Shown here: positions 8,590-16,394 of the stretch, in pieces | How positions within the stretch are numbered: position 1 is the stretch's first letter | Layout of the letters: the number at the start of each line of letters is the position of its first letter | DNA from: Noviluteimonas caseinilytica | GTDB taxonomy: Bacteria; Pseudomonadota; Gammaproteobacteria; Xanthomonadales; Xanthomonadaceae | Direction: 5' to 3' | Assembly: GCF_018406605.1 (NCBI RefSeq) | Contig: NZ_AP024545.1 | Coordinates: 434,001-498,000, forward strand | DNA length: 64,000 nucleotides | The notes under the pieces: generated by a model | Databases searched by the model: none | What the model saw: only the letters and a program-made list of their open reading frames with translations | Told to the model about the DNA's origin: nothing | Position numbers and translations under genes: made by a program

Positions 8590-9048
8590 ATGCAGGCACG
8601 AAACCGTTTTGGCGCGGCGCTGTTGACGTGTGGCCTGGCCCTGGCCGGAACGGCCGCGGCGGCCGAACCGCAATCCGCCACCGATTGCTTCCTGGCCGGC
8701 TTCCGGGCCAGCAACGCCGATGCGCTGGCGCCTTGCTACGCCGAGGACGCGGTCATGTGGTTCCCCGGCGGGCCGATGGCGAAGGGGCGCACGGCGATCC
8801 GCGACGGGTTCGCGGGCTACTTCGCGGGCGCGACGGTCAAGGACGCCACGCTGACGCAGCTCGGCGAAGAAGCGATGGGCGACACGCGGGTGACCTGGGG
8901 CACCTACGTGGTGAACCTGGTCGACAAGAAGACGCAGGCCGCGTCGGTGGAACGCGGACGCTATACCGATGTGCAGAAGAAGATCGACGGGCGCTGGGTC
9001 TACATCGTCGACCATCCGTCCGACGATCCGGCGCCGGCTGCGAAGTAA
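8590..9048 (+). CDS. secreted NTF2-like/SnoaL-like protein
   Basis: The product is 152 aa, with a Sec signal peptide cleaved near residue 24 (GTAAAAEP). The mature domain has the NTF2-like pattern: CFLAGFRASNADALAPCYAED, a GRTAIRDGF helix, then antiparallel strands with an RWVYIVDHPS end. It resembles ketosteroid-isomerase-like stress proteins that carry no clear catalytic residues. It is the second NTF2-like exported protein in 4 kb, with a third at 27.0-27.6 kb. Function is unknown. The start has a GGGAGAACC purine-rich site about 5 nt upstream. Confidence 0.75.
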   Translation: MQARNRFGAALLTCGLALAGTAAAAEPQSATDCFLAGFRASNADALAPCYAEDAVMWFPGGPMAKGRTAIRDGFAGYFAGATVKDATLTQLGEEAMGDTRVTWGTYVVNLVDKKTQAASVERGRYTDVQKKIDGRWVYIVDHPSDDPAPAAK

Positions 9049-9058
9049 CGGTTCCCGC

Positions 9059-9088
9059 TGCCTGCCGTCCGTGCGCGGGCGGCAGGCA
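9059..9088 (+). terminator. 9-bp stem-loop, terminator-like without a T run
   Basis: TGCCTGCCG and CGGCAGGCA flank a 12-nt loop just after the NTF2-like stop. No U-tract follows, so it may stabilise the 3' end rather than terminate. Confidence 0.35.
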
Positions 9089-9130
9089 CAGCGCCGCCGT
9101 TGCGCGGCATCGTCGTCATCACCGCCGGGC

Positions 9131-9136
9131 GATAAT
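9131..9136 (+). promoter_or_regulatory. putative -10 element of the RIO kinase gene
   Basis: GATAAT sits 26 nt before the ATG at 9163, the same spacing as for hutU. No good -35 is visible. Confidence 0.4.
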
Positions 9137-9162
9137 GCGTGCCCGTTCCAGGTCGCGCGCCC

Positions 9163-10020
9163 ATGAAAACCCCCGCCGGCCTGCAAGCCCTGCTCGACGA
9201 TGGCGTGATCCACGCCGTCGTCCGCCAGCTCAAGAGCGGCAAGGAAGCGTCTGTGTATGTCGTGCGCAGCGACGACGAATTGCGCTGCGCCAAGGTCTAC
9301 AAGGACATGGCCCAGCGCAGTTTCCAGGCGCGCTCGCAGTACCAGGAAGGCCGCAAGGTGCGCGGCAGCCGCCAGGCGCGCGCGATGGGCAAGGCCAGCA
9401 AGTACGGCAAGAAGGCGCTGGAAGAAGCGTGGAAGAACACCGAGGTCGATGCGCTCTACCAGCTGAGCGCCGCCGGCGTGCGCGTGCCGAAGCCCTACGG
9501 CTATTTCAACGGCGTGCTGGTGATGGAGCTGGTGACCGACAGCGAAGGCCACAGTGCGCCGCGCCTCGGCGAAGTGGAACTCGATGCGGAGACCGCGCGC
9601 GAATACTTCGTCTTCCTGGTGCGCCAGGTCGTGCGCATGCTGTGCGTGGGCATGATCCACGGCGACCTGTCCGAGTACAACGTGTTGGTCGATGCGCACG
9701 GTCCGGTGATCATCGACTTGCCGCAGGCGGTGAGCGCGGCCGGCAACAACCATGCACGCGCGATGCTGCTGCGCGACGTCAACAAGCTGCGCTCCGCCCT
9801 CGCCTTCTTCGCGCCGGAGCTCGACATGCTGCATTTCGGCGAAGAGATGTGGGCGTTGTTCGAGGCCGGTGAACTGCAACCGGATTCGGAGCTCACGGGG
9901 AAGTTCGATTTCGCGACGCACGAGGCCGACGTCGATGCCGTGCTGGATTCCATCGAGGATGCGCGGCAGGAAGCGCTGATCCGGCAGCAGGGGCGGGAAG
10001 AAGCGGAGAACGCGGACTGA
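9163..10020 (+). CDS. bacterial RIO1-like serine/threonine kinase (PA4780 type)
   Basis: The 285-aa protein has RIO kinase features: a flexible ATP loop region with GKEASVYVV near residue 25, the catalytic HGDLSEYN (Asp168, Asn173), and the metal-binding Asp185 in IIDLPQAV. This is the RIO form of the DFG motif. RIO proteins in archaea and eukaryotes act in small-subunit ribosome maturation. In bacteria the targets are not established, so a ribosome role here is only an analogy. The start at 9163 is preferred over 9139 because it begins directly at MKTPAGLQ and fits the upstream -10 element. The C-terminus is an acidic, charged helix. Confidence 0.88.
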   Translation: MKTPAGLQALLDDGVIHAVVRQLKSGKEASVYVVRSDDELRCAKVYKDMAQRSFQARSQYQEGRKVRGSRQARAMGKASKYGKKALEEAWKNTEVDALYQLSAAGVRVPKPYGYFNGVLVMELVTDSEGHSAPRLGEVELDAETAREYFVFLVRQVVRMLCVGMIHGDLSEYNVLVDAHGPVIIDLPQAVSAAGNNHARAMLLRDVNKLRSALAFFAPELDMLHFGEEMWALFEAGELQPDSELTGKFDFATHEADVDAVLDSIEDARQEALIRQQGREEAENAD

Positions 10021-10027
10021 GCGATCG

Positions 10028-10252
10028 TCAGCGCGTCTTCAAGAATCGCCAGCAAACGCCGAGCGACACGAGCCACACCGCGAACTGCCACCAGCCGCCA
10101 TCCCAGATCGTCTCGGCGGTGGGCGCGTCGGCAACGAACAAAGCCACGATCCCGGCCGCGAGCAGGACGGCGAAGGTCATCGCCCAGGAAGCGAACAGCA
10201 CCTTGAAGACGCGGAGGGCGATCGTGATCAGCGGCGTGCGCTTGCGCTCCAT
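10028..10252 (-). CDS. small two-helix membrane protein
   Basis: A 74-aa product. A basic N-terminus (MERKRTP) precedes a membrane segment at about residues 19-41 (WAMTFAVLLAAGIVALFV), a short polar loop with DGGWW, and a second segment (QFAVWLVSLGVCWRFL), ending in Lys-Thr-Arg. Both ends probably face the cytoplasm. No family recognised. It lies downstream of the dioxygenase on the same strand (29 bp) and is convergent with the RIO kinase gene (7 bp). Confidence 0.6.
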   Translation of the reverse strand: MERKRTPLITIALRVFKVLFASWAMTFAVLLAAGIVALFVADAPTAETIWDGGWWQFAVWLVSLGVCWRFLKTR

Positions 10253-10281
10253 GGCGGCAACCCTTGTCCGGACGCCAAGCC

Positions 10282-10938
10282 CTAAGACAGCACGATGTCC
10301 CAATCGAAGCGCAGGTCGTCGTCCTCCTCGCCCAACGCATGCGCAACGGCGGCCTCCTTGCTCGCACCGAGCGCATTGAAGATCGCGTCCTTCGCGTTGC
10401 CTGCCTCGCCGGGGAAATACATCTGCGTGACGAGGTGCTTGTGCTTGTCGTCGACGTCGAAGTGGATGTGCGGCGGACGCACGGCGACGGGATTCACCGG
10501 GTTGATCGGATAGGCGCCCGGCTTGATGGTGGTGAAGCGATAGCGGCCATGGTCGTCGCTCACCAGGCGCGCGTAGCCTTGGAAGTTCGGGTCCAGCGGT
10601 GCGGGGTTGACGTCGCGCGGATGGTCGTAGCGCCCCGCGGCATTGGCTTGCCACAGTTCGAGCACTGCGCCCTTGATGGGTTTGCCGTCGCGATCGAGCA
10701 CGCGGCCGGACACCACGATCACCTGCCCGCGCGCCCGGCCCGCGGCGCCCTTCACGTGTGTGAGGTCGGCATCGGATTCCGATGGCAGCTGCACGGGGAA
10801 GAACGGACCGCGCGTCTGCGCGGGCGTGGCGGTGAGTGCCGCGAGCGCGGACTGCCACGGGGCGACGAGGGCCAGCGCGCCCAGGCCGGCGGCGCGCTGG
10901 AGGAGTGCGCGGCGCGCGATGGCGTCGGGGGTGGGCAT
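10282..10938 (-). CDS. TAT-exported intradiol ring-cleavage dioxygenase-like protein
   Basis: The 218-aa product belongs to the intradiol dioxygenase fold (protocatechuate/catechol dioxygenase-like). The N-terminus has a twin-arginine pair (ARRALLQR, residues 8-15) and a hydrophobic core ending in QSALA, so Tat export is likely. Candidate non-haem Fe(III) ligands are visible as Tyr in GRYDHP, Tyr in KPGAYP, and two histidines in RPPHIHFDV. A GRVLDRDGKPIKGAVLELW strand pair is typical of the family. Exported members are widespread, but their substrates are mostly unknown. It is separated by 71 bp from the App1-like gene upstream and could be in the same transcript. Confidence 0.82.
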   Translation of the reverse strand: MPTPDAIARRALLQRAAGLGALALVAPWQSALAALTATPAQTRGPFFPVQLPSESDADLTHVKGAAGRARGQVIVVSGRVLDRDGKPIKGAVLELWQANAAGRYDHPRDVNPAPLDPNFQGYARLVSDDHGRYRFTTIKPGAYPINPVNPVAVRPPHIHFDVDDKHKHLVTQMYFPGEAGNAKDAIFNALGASKEAAVAHALGEEDDDLRFDWDIVLS

Positions 10939-11009
10939 CGGAGGTCTCCCGCAGTGGGCTGCAAGGGAAGCAACGCTGCGGGCCCGGGCGAGCGGCCGTG
11001 GCGTGCGCG

Positions 11010-12215
11010 CTATTTCGCCTTCGCCTGATCGACGGTCTCGTCGACCGCGGCTGCGTTGACTGTCGGCCGCGCGGCATCCTTGCGCACTTCCGCGACGATG
11101 CCGGGGATCGCCGCCGGATCGATCAAGCCCAGCGTCGCTGCATGCTCGGCGATCGCCACGCTGTCGGACACGCGCAGCATCGGGACCTTCGTGCCGGCGA
11201 CTTTCCCGATCCAGGCGTCCACGCCGGTGTCGAGCAGGCTGTCGCGATCCGGATCCACGTCGCGGATGTAGATCGCCGCGATGCGCTCTTCGCCGAACTC
11301 CTGCGCGGCGGCCGCATACAACTCGGCGTCCTGCTGGCCGGAATCGCCCAGCAGCACCCAGCGCAGGTGCGGCATGCGATCGAACAGCGTCCGCGCACGC
11401 TCGAGCTTGTGCGCATGCCCCGGCGTCTTGAGGAACTTGCCGACATCGGTGCCGAGGTCGCGCAGGAACATCGGGCCCGGCGGGATCGCGTTGAGCGCGA
11501 GGAAATCCTCCAGCAGGTCGTACAGGTTCCAGGGCGAACTGGAGACATAGAAGATCGGATTGCGTCCCGCGTTGTCGACGCCCGCCTGCAGCGCGGCGTA
11601 CAGCTTCGCCACGCCGAGCAACGGCTTGCGCGTGCGGGCGTTGCCGAGGAACACGAGCTGCGCGGCGGTCTTCCAGTCGGTGATGCTGCTTTGCAGGATC
11701 GTGTCGTCGATATCCGACAGGATGCCGATGCGCGCGGAGGGCAACACCTGCAGCACCGGCTGCGGGGTTTCGAGCGTGCCATCGGCCAGCGTGATGCGCG
11801 CCTCTGCCCACAACGCGTCGACCGGCGGCGTGCGCGGCACCAGCGTCGCCGCGTAATAGCCTTCGTGGTCGGTATGGAACTCGGCGCTCGCATCCTGGAA
11901 TTGCGCGCGCATCGCGACGTTCGGCACTTCGTCGGTATCGAAGCGGCGATACGTGTTGGCGAGGTTGTCCCACCAGTCGTCGTGTTCGCCGGGGCCGCCG
12001 AGCGGCGGGCGCGCGAGCACGCGGCCCAGCAGTTCGACGCCATGCGCATCGGCGAACGTGCGATACGCGGCGATGTGTTGCGGCTGGTGCCGGTTGAAGC
12101 GCGTGTTGTATTTGTTGAACGCGGCATCGACGAGGTCGTCGCCGCGGATCACGCCCTGGGCGAGGTGTTGCGCGAGGCGCGCACGCCAGCCCGGCTTCGG
12201 CGCGGGATCGCTCAA
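11010..12215 (-). CDS. App1-family (phosphatidate phosphatase-like) HAD phosphatase
   Basis: About 401 aa. The catalytic HAD-like motif is DIDDT (Asp168 and Asp170), followed by KTAAQLVFLGNARTRKP, YVSSSPWNLYD and a GDSGQQDAELY segment. These are hallmarks of the App1 (DUF2183) domain first seen in yeast phosphatidate phosphatase. No ATG exists near the expected N-terminus. The best start is TTG at 12215, which overlaps the hutF stop as TTGA, so translation is probably coupled to hutF. The next internal Met lies too far in. No signal peptide is seen. The physiological substrate in bacteria is unknown. Confidence 0.8.
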   Translation of the reverse strand: MSDPAPKPGWRARLAQHLAQGVIRGDDLVDAAFNKYNTRFNRHQPQHIAAYRTFADAHGVELLGRVLARPPLGGPGEHDDWWDNLANTYRRFDTDEVPNVAMRAQFQDASAEFHTDHEGYYAATLVPRTPPVDALWAEARITLADGTLETPQPVLQVLPSARIGILSDIDDTILQSSITDWKTAAQLVFLGNARTRKPLLGVAKLYAALQAGVDNAGRNPIFYVSSSPWNLYDLLEDFLALNAIPPGPMFLRDLGTDVGKFLKTPGHAHKLERARTLFDRMPHLRWVLLGDSGQQDAELYAAAAQEFGEERIAAIYIRDVDPDRDSLLDTGVDAWIGKVAGTKVPMLRVSDSVAIAEHAATLGLIDPAAIPGIVAEVRKDAARPTVNAAAVDETVDQAKAK

Positions 12216-13555
12216 GCCATCAGCGCCTGCATCGCGGCGCGGAATCCGGTGGCGATGCGTTCGGCGTCGCGATGGCGACCATCGCTGACGACCTGCGCGC
12301 CCGCGACATGCACCTCGCGCACCAGCGGGCGGTTGCCGCTGAAGATCCAGCGATCGACGGTGTCCGCAACGGTGGCGCCGGTGAGTTGCGGCGCGTCGCG
12401 ATCGAGCACCAGCCAGTCCGCGCCCGCGCCTGCGTAGAAACAGCCGATCGCCTGGCCGGTCGCGGGTTCCGCGCTCGCGCACACGTCGTGCAGCAGCGAT
12501 TCGCCGACGCTGTCCGACGCCGTGCCCACCGCGATGTTGCGATGGTGCGAGATCAGTCGCTGGCCATATTCGGCCCAGCGCAGTTCTTCGACCGGCGAAA
12601 CGGAGATGTGCGAATCCGATCCGATGCCCCAGCTGCCGCCCGCTTCCAGGAACGCGCGCAGCGGGAACAGGCCGTCGCCGAGGTTCGCTTCCGTCGTCGG
12701 GCACAACGCAACGGTGGCGCCGGTGGCCGCGAGCGCGCGCACTTCCTTCGCGTCGAGGTGCGTGGCGTGCACGAGCGTCCAGCCACGGCCGACATCGGCG
12801 TTGGCGAGCAACCATTCGACCGGGCGTGCGCCGCGCAACGCGAGGCAGTCCTGCACTTCGCCCACTTGCTCGGCGATGTGGATGTGGATCGGTGTGTCCG
12901 ACGGCAACGCAGCGAGCACGGTGCGCATCGCTTCGTGCGGCACGGCGCGCAGGCTGTGCAGCGCGATGCCGGTGCGCACGCTGTCGTCGTCGTCCGCGCG
13001 CAGCGTTTCGAACAGGCGCAGGAACGCATCGACGTCGTGCCCGAAGCGCCGCTGGCGCTCGGCGAGCGCCCGGCCGTCGAAACCGCCGGTCATGTAGAGC
13101 ACGGGCAGCAGCGTGAGCCGGATGCCGGTGTCGCGCGCGGCGCGGACCAGCGCGCGCGACATCGCGGCGGGATCGGCGTACGGGCGGCCGTCAGGCGCGT
13201 GGTGCAGGTAGTGGAATTCGCAGACGGTGGTGTAGCCGGACTCGAGCATCTCGACGTAGAGCTGCGAGGCCACGGCATGCAGCGTGTCGGGGTCGAAGCG
13301 CGCGGCGAAGCGGTACATCGTGTCGCGCCAGGTCCAGAACGAGTCTTCCGGGTTGGTGCGGCGCTCGGCCATGCCGGCCATCGCGCGCTGGAAGGCGTGC
13401 GAGTGCAGGTTGGCGATGCCGGGCAGGACGATCCCCGCGCTTTCGCTGGGCTGGGCCGCCATGCGTTCGACGATGCGGCCGTCGGCATGGGTGAAACCGG
13501 CGTCGGTGCGCCAGCCGCCGGGGGTCCAGAGGCGTTCCGCGTCGAGGGTCTGCAT
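12212..13555 (-). CDS. hutF: formimidoylglutamate deiminase
   Basis: This amidohydrolase of about 447 aa (COG0402 group) deiminates N-formimidoyl-L-glutamate to N-formylglutamate and ammonia, the step used in the five-step histidine pathway. Metal and active-site motifs are visible: NLHSHAFQRAM, HIHIAEQ, VHATHLD and GSDSHISVSP, and the SPVEELRWAEYGQRL helix is characteristic of HutF. The ATG at 13555 (MQTLDAERL) is preferred over 13564, because CAGAAT resembling a -10 element overlaps 13564 and ends 7 nt before 13555. It is divergent from hutI across a short region, and its stop overlaps the App1-like gene. Confidence 0.92.
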   Translation of the reverse strand: MQTLDAERLWTPGGWRTDAGFTHADGRIVERMAAQPSESAGIVLPGIANLHSHAFQRAMAGMAERRTNPEDSFWTWRDTMYRFAARFDPDTLHAVASQLYVEMLESGYTTVCEFHYLHHAPDGRPYADPAAMSRALVRAARDTGIRLTLLPVLYMTGGFDGRALAERQRRFGHDVDAFLRLFETLRADDDDSVRTGIALHSLRAVPHEAMRTVLAALPSDTPIHIHIAEQVGEVQDCLALRGARPVEWLLANADVGRGWTLVHATHLDAKEVRALAATGATVALCPTTEANLGDGLFPLRAFLEAGGSWGIGSDSHISVSPVEELRWAEYGQRLISHHRNIAVGTASDSVGESLLHDVCASAEPATGQAIGCFYAGAGADWLVLDRDAPQLTGATVADTVDRWIFSGNRPLVREVHVAGAQVVSDGRHRDAERIATGFRAAMQALMA

Positions 13556-13562
13556 GCCCGGC

Positions 13563-13568
13563 ATTCTG
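13563..13568 (-). promoter_or_regulatory. putative -10 element of hutF (leaderless)
   Basis: Minus-strand CAGAAT lies 7 nt before the ATG at 13555. No Shine-Dalgarno is visible. Confidence 0.3.
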
Positions 13569-13607
13569 CCCCGCCGCGACGGGCAATGCGAACGACGGCT
13601 GGGGCCC

Positions 13608-13613
13608 TACAAT
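13608..13613 (+). promoter_or_regulatory. putative -10 element of hutI
   Basis: TACAAT lies 8 nt before the hutI ATG at 13622, which would give a leaderless or near-leaderless mRNA divergent from hutF. Confidence 0.4.
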
Positions 13614-13621
13614 CGCGAACG

Positions 13622-14851
13622 ATGACCGACCTCCGCGACGCTCCCTTCGATGGCCTGCTGCTCGGCGCGCACCTGGCGACGCTGGACGGCGCGCAGGCGT
13701 ATGGCGCGGTGGAAGACGGTGCGCTGGCCTGGCGTGATGGGCGCATTGCGTTCGTCGGTCCGCGCAGTGCGTTGCCGGCGGATGCCGTGGGCAGCGCGCG
13801 CGAGGTGATCGAAGCCGATGGGTGGGTCACGCCGGCGCTCGTCGATTGCCATACGCACCTGGTGTTCGCGGGCGATCGTGCGCGCGAGTTCGAACTGCGG
13901 TTGCAGGGCGCCACGTACGAGGAGATCGCGCGGGCTGGTGGCGGCATCCTGTCCACGGTGCGTGCGACGCGGGCGGCGGATGACGATGCGTTGTTCGCGG
14001 CCTCGCTGCCGCGCGCGCAGGCCTTGCTGCGCGATGGCGTGGCGACGGTGGAAATCAAGTCGGGCTACGGGCTCGACTTCGAGACCGAGCGCCGGATGTT
14101 GCGCGTGGCGCGACGCATCGGTGAAACGCTCGGCATCACGGTGCGCACCACGTATCTCGCCGCGCATGCGTTGCCGCCGGAATTCAAGGACGACGCGGAC
14201 GGTTACGTCGATGCGTTGGTCGAATGGATGCCACGACTGCATGCGGAAGCCCTGGTCGACGCGGTCGATGCGTTCTGCGAAGGCATCGGGTTTTCGCCCG
14301 CGCAGGTGCGGCGCGTGTTCGAGGCGGCGCGCGCGCTCGGCGTGCCGGTGAAACTGCACGCCGATCAGCTGAGCGACCTGGGCGGCGCGGCGCTCGCGGC
14401 GGAATTCGGCGGCCTGTCCGCGGACCACGTCGAACACACGAACGACGCCGGCGTGCGCGCGATGGCCGCGCACGGCACGGTCGCGGTGTTGCTGCCGGGC
14501 GCCTTCCACGTGCTGCGCGATACCAGGCTGCCGCCGATCGAGGCCTTCCGCGCGCACGGCGTGCCGATGGCCGTGGCGACCGATTGCAATCCCGGCACCT
14601 CGCCGTTGTTGTCGCTGCGCCAGGCGATGCAGCTGGCCTGCACGCATTTCCGCCTCACGCCGGAAGAAGCCCTGCGCGGCGCCACCGTGCATGCGGCACG
14701 TGCGCTCGGCCTGCCCGATCGCGGCGTGCTGCGCGTCGGTGCGCGCGCCGACTTCGTGCGCTGGCGCGTCCAACATCCCGCCGAGCTGTGCTATTGGCTC
14801 GGCGGACACCTCGCGGAGGCCGTGCATGTCGCCGGCCGCCGGATTCCCTGA
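13622..14851 (+). CDS. hutI: imidazolonepropionase
   Basis: A 409-aa metal-dependent amidohydrolase that opens the imidazolone ring of 4-imidazolone-5-propionate, giving N-formimidoyl-L-glutamate, the substrate of HutF encoded divergently next door. The metal-binding HTH is in DCHTHLVFAGDR. Further conserved parts are the EIKSGYG segment, KLHADQLSDLGG, SADHVEH and ATDCNPGTSP. Length matches the family (about 400-410 aa). The start at 13622 follows a TACAAT element by 8 nt. A dipeptidase gene follows after 17 bp and may share the transcript. Confidence 0.96.
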   Translation: MTDLRDAPFDGLLLGAHLATLDGAQAYGAVEDGALAWRDGRIAFVGPRSALPADAVGSAREVIEADGWVTPALVDCHTHLVFAGDRAREFELRLQGATYEEIARAGGGILSTVRATRAADDDALFAASLPRAQALLRDGVATVEIKSGYGLDFETERRMLRVARRIGETLGITVRTTYLAAHALPPEFKDDADGYVDALVEWMPRLHAEALVDAVDAFCEGIGFSPAQVRRVFEAARALGVPVKLHADQLSDLGGAALAAEFGGLSADHVEHTNDAGVRAMAAHGTVAVLLPGAFHVLRDTRLPPIEAFRAHGVPMAVATDCNPGTSPLLSLRQAMQLACTHFRLTPEEALRGATVHAARALGLPDRGVLRVGARADFVRWRVQHPAELCYWLGGHLAEAVHVAGRRIP

Positions 14852-14868
14852 TCCCAAGGAGCCCAAGC

Positions 14869-16038
14869 ATGCGTCGTTCCGCCCTCGCCCTCCTCCCGCT
14901 GCTCGTCGCCGGCGTCGTGCACGCGCAGGACGCCGCGCACAAGCTCGCGGACGACGCGATCATCGTCGACACGCACATCGACGCCCCCGAACGCCTCGTC
15001 TCGCACTGGGACGACCTGGGCCTGTCGGCGCCGACGAAGGAGTTCGACTATCCGCGCGCGCGGGCCGGCGGCCTGGATGTCGCCTTCATGTCGATCTACA
15101 CCTCGCCGGAGGAAGACGTCGCGGGCACGGCGTGGCAGGTCGCGAACACGCAGATCGACCACGTCGAGGCGATGGTGCAGCGGCATCCGGACAAGTTCGC
15201 GATCGTGACGTCGCCCAAGGACGTCGAACGCCTGCGCCAGGGCGGCCACGTGCTGCTCGCGCTGGGCATGGAGAACGGCGCGCCGATCGGCGACGACCTG
15301 AAGAAGCTGGCGGAATTCCAGGCGCGCGGCGTCCGCTACATCACGCTCGCGCACGGCGAGGACAACCGCATCGCCGACTCCTCGTACGTCGACACGGCGA
15401 AGTGGCACGGCCTGAGCCCCTTCGGCGAACAGGTGGTCAAGGAAATGAACCGCCTCGGCATCATGGTCGACGTCTCGCACGTCTCCGACGATACGGTGCG
15501 CGACGTGCTCGCGCTGACCGACGTGCCGGTGATCGCGTCGCATTCGGGCCTGCGCCACTTCACGCCGGCGTTCGAGCGCAATTTGTCCGACGACCTCGCA
15601 AAGGCCATCGCGAAGGAAGGCGGCGTGGTGCAGCTGACGTTCGGTACGGTGTTCCTCGACGCCAAGCTGGGCGCGGCCACCATGGAACGCCGCCGCCACG
15701 TGTCGCAGATGAAGCTGGCCGGCAAATCGCAGGCGGAGATCGATGCGTACGCCAAGCAATGGGGCGTCGAGAACCCCACGCCCGTGGTGCACGTGGACCG
15801 CGTGCTCGACATCATCGATTACGCGGTGAAGCTGGTCGGCATCGACCACGTGGGCATCGGGTCGGATTTCGACGGCGTGGATGGCGAGCTGCCGGAAGAA
15901 CTGAAGTCGGTGGCGGACTATCCCGTGATCGTCGCCGGGCTGCAGAAGCGCGGCTACAAGGACGCGGACATCCGCAAGATCCTCGGCGGGAACCTGCTGC
16001 GTGTGTGGGCCGCGGTGGAGGCGGCCGGCAAGCCCTGA
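14869..16038 (+). CDS. exported membrane dipeptidase (peptidase family M19)
   Basis: A 389-aa renal-dipeptidase-type zinc hydrolase with a Sec signal peptide (about 1-20, cut after VVHAQ). M19 metal-ligand regions are visible: DTHIDAP near residue 34 (where many relatives have HND), the bridging Glu in LGMENGAPI, DVSHVSD, ASHSGLRHF, and GIGSDFDGV. It should hydrolyse dipeptides in the periplasm. Placed 17 bp after hutI, it could supply amino acids including histidine, but co-function is inference. A strong bidirectional terminator follows 15 bp after the stop. AAGGAG precedes the start at the usual spacing. Confidence 0.92.
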   Translation: MRRSALALLPLLVAGVVHAQDAAHKLADDAIIVDTHIDAPERLVSHWDDLGLSAPTKEFDYPRARAGGLDVAFMSIYTSPEEDVAGTAWQVANTQIDHVEAMVQRHPDKFAIVTSPKDVERLRQGGHVLLALGMENGAPIGDDLKKLAEFQARGVRYITLAHGEDNRIADSSYVDTAKWHGLSPFGEQVVKEMNRLGIMVDVSHVSDDTVRDVLALTDVPVIASHSGLRHFTPAFERNLSDDLAKAIAKEGGVVQLTFGTVFLDAKLGAATMERRRHVSQMKLAGKSQAEIDAYAKQWGVENPTPVVHVDRVLDIIDYAVKLVGIDHVGIGSDFDGVDGELPEELKSVADYPVIVAGLQKRGYKDADIRKILGGNLLRVWAAVEAAGKP

Positions 16039-16053
16039 TTTCCCCGGTGCAAC

Positions 16054-16084
16054 AAAAAAGCCCCGCGATGCGGGGCTTTTTTTT
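16054..16084. terminator. bidirectional Rho-independent terminator
   Basis: GCCCCGC (16060-16066) and GCGGGGC (16070-16076) are flanked by six A and eight T. It serves the M19 dipeptidase on plus and the bTHX gene on minus. Confidence 0.9.
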
Positions 16085-16102
16085 CGAACGTCGCGGAAGG
16101 GA

Positions 16103-16297
16103 TTACTCCTTCGCGCCGGCCTTCTTCGCCACGACCTTCTTCGCCGGGGCCTTGGCCACGGTGGTCTTGGTGGCGGTCTTCTTCACCACCGGCGCCGTCG
16201 TCGTGCCGGCAGCCTTGGCCGCGACGTGCGAACGCGCGTTGCCGTAGCTGGCGTTGTAGCGCTTGCCCTTGGCGGTCTTGCGGTCGCCCTTGCCCAT
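16103..16297 (-). CDS. 30S ribosomal protein bTHX with Ala/Lys-rich tail
   Basis: The first 25 residues (MGKGDRKTAKGKRYNASYG, then NARSH) are the core of the small ribosomal protein THX, which sits in the head of the 30S subunit. The remaining 40 residues are a low-complexity tail of Ala, Lys, Thr, Pro and Val with KKTATK and PAKKVVAKK repeats, like histone H1 tails. Classic Thermus THX is only about 26 residues long, so the tail is an extension. AGGAG lies 6 nt upstream of the ATG. It is monocistronic, between its own -10-like element and a strong terminator. Confidence 0.88.
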   Translation of the reverse strand: MGKGDRKTAKGKRYNASYGNARSHVAAKAAGTTTAPVVKKTATKTTVAKAPAKKVVAKKAGAKE

Positions 16298-16362
16298 GTG
16301 CGTTGCTCCTGGTGCTGTATTCGTGATGGATATCTGCGCGCTGGCCGCGCGCGAGGGCGCAA

Positions 16363-16368
16363 AGCCTA
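16363..16368 (-). promoter_or_regulatory. putative -10 element of the bTHX gene
   Basis: Minus-strand TAGGCT lies 65 nt before the ATG, with an AGGAG ribosome-binding site downstream. The -35 is unclear. Confidence 0.3.
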
Positions 16369-16394
16369 GCAGATCGACGCGGTGCGCAGGCGGA

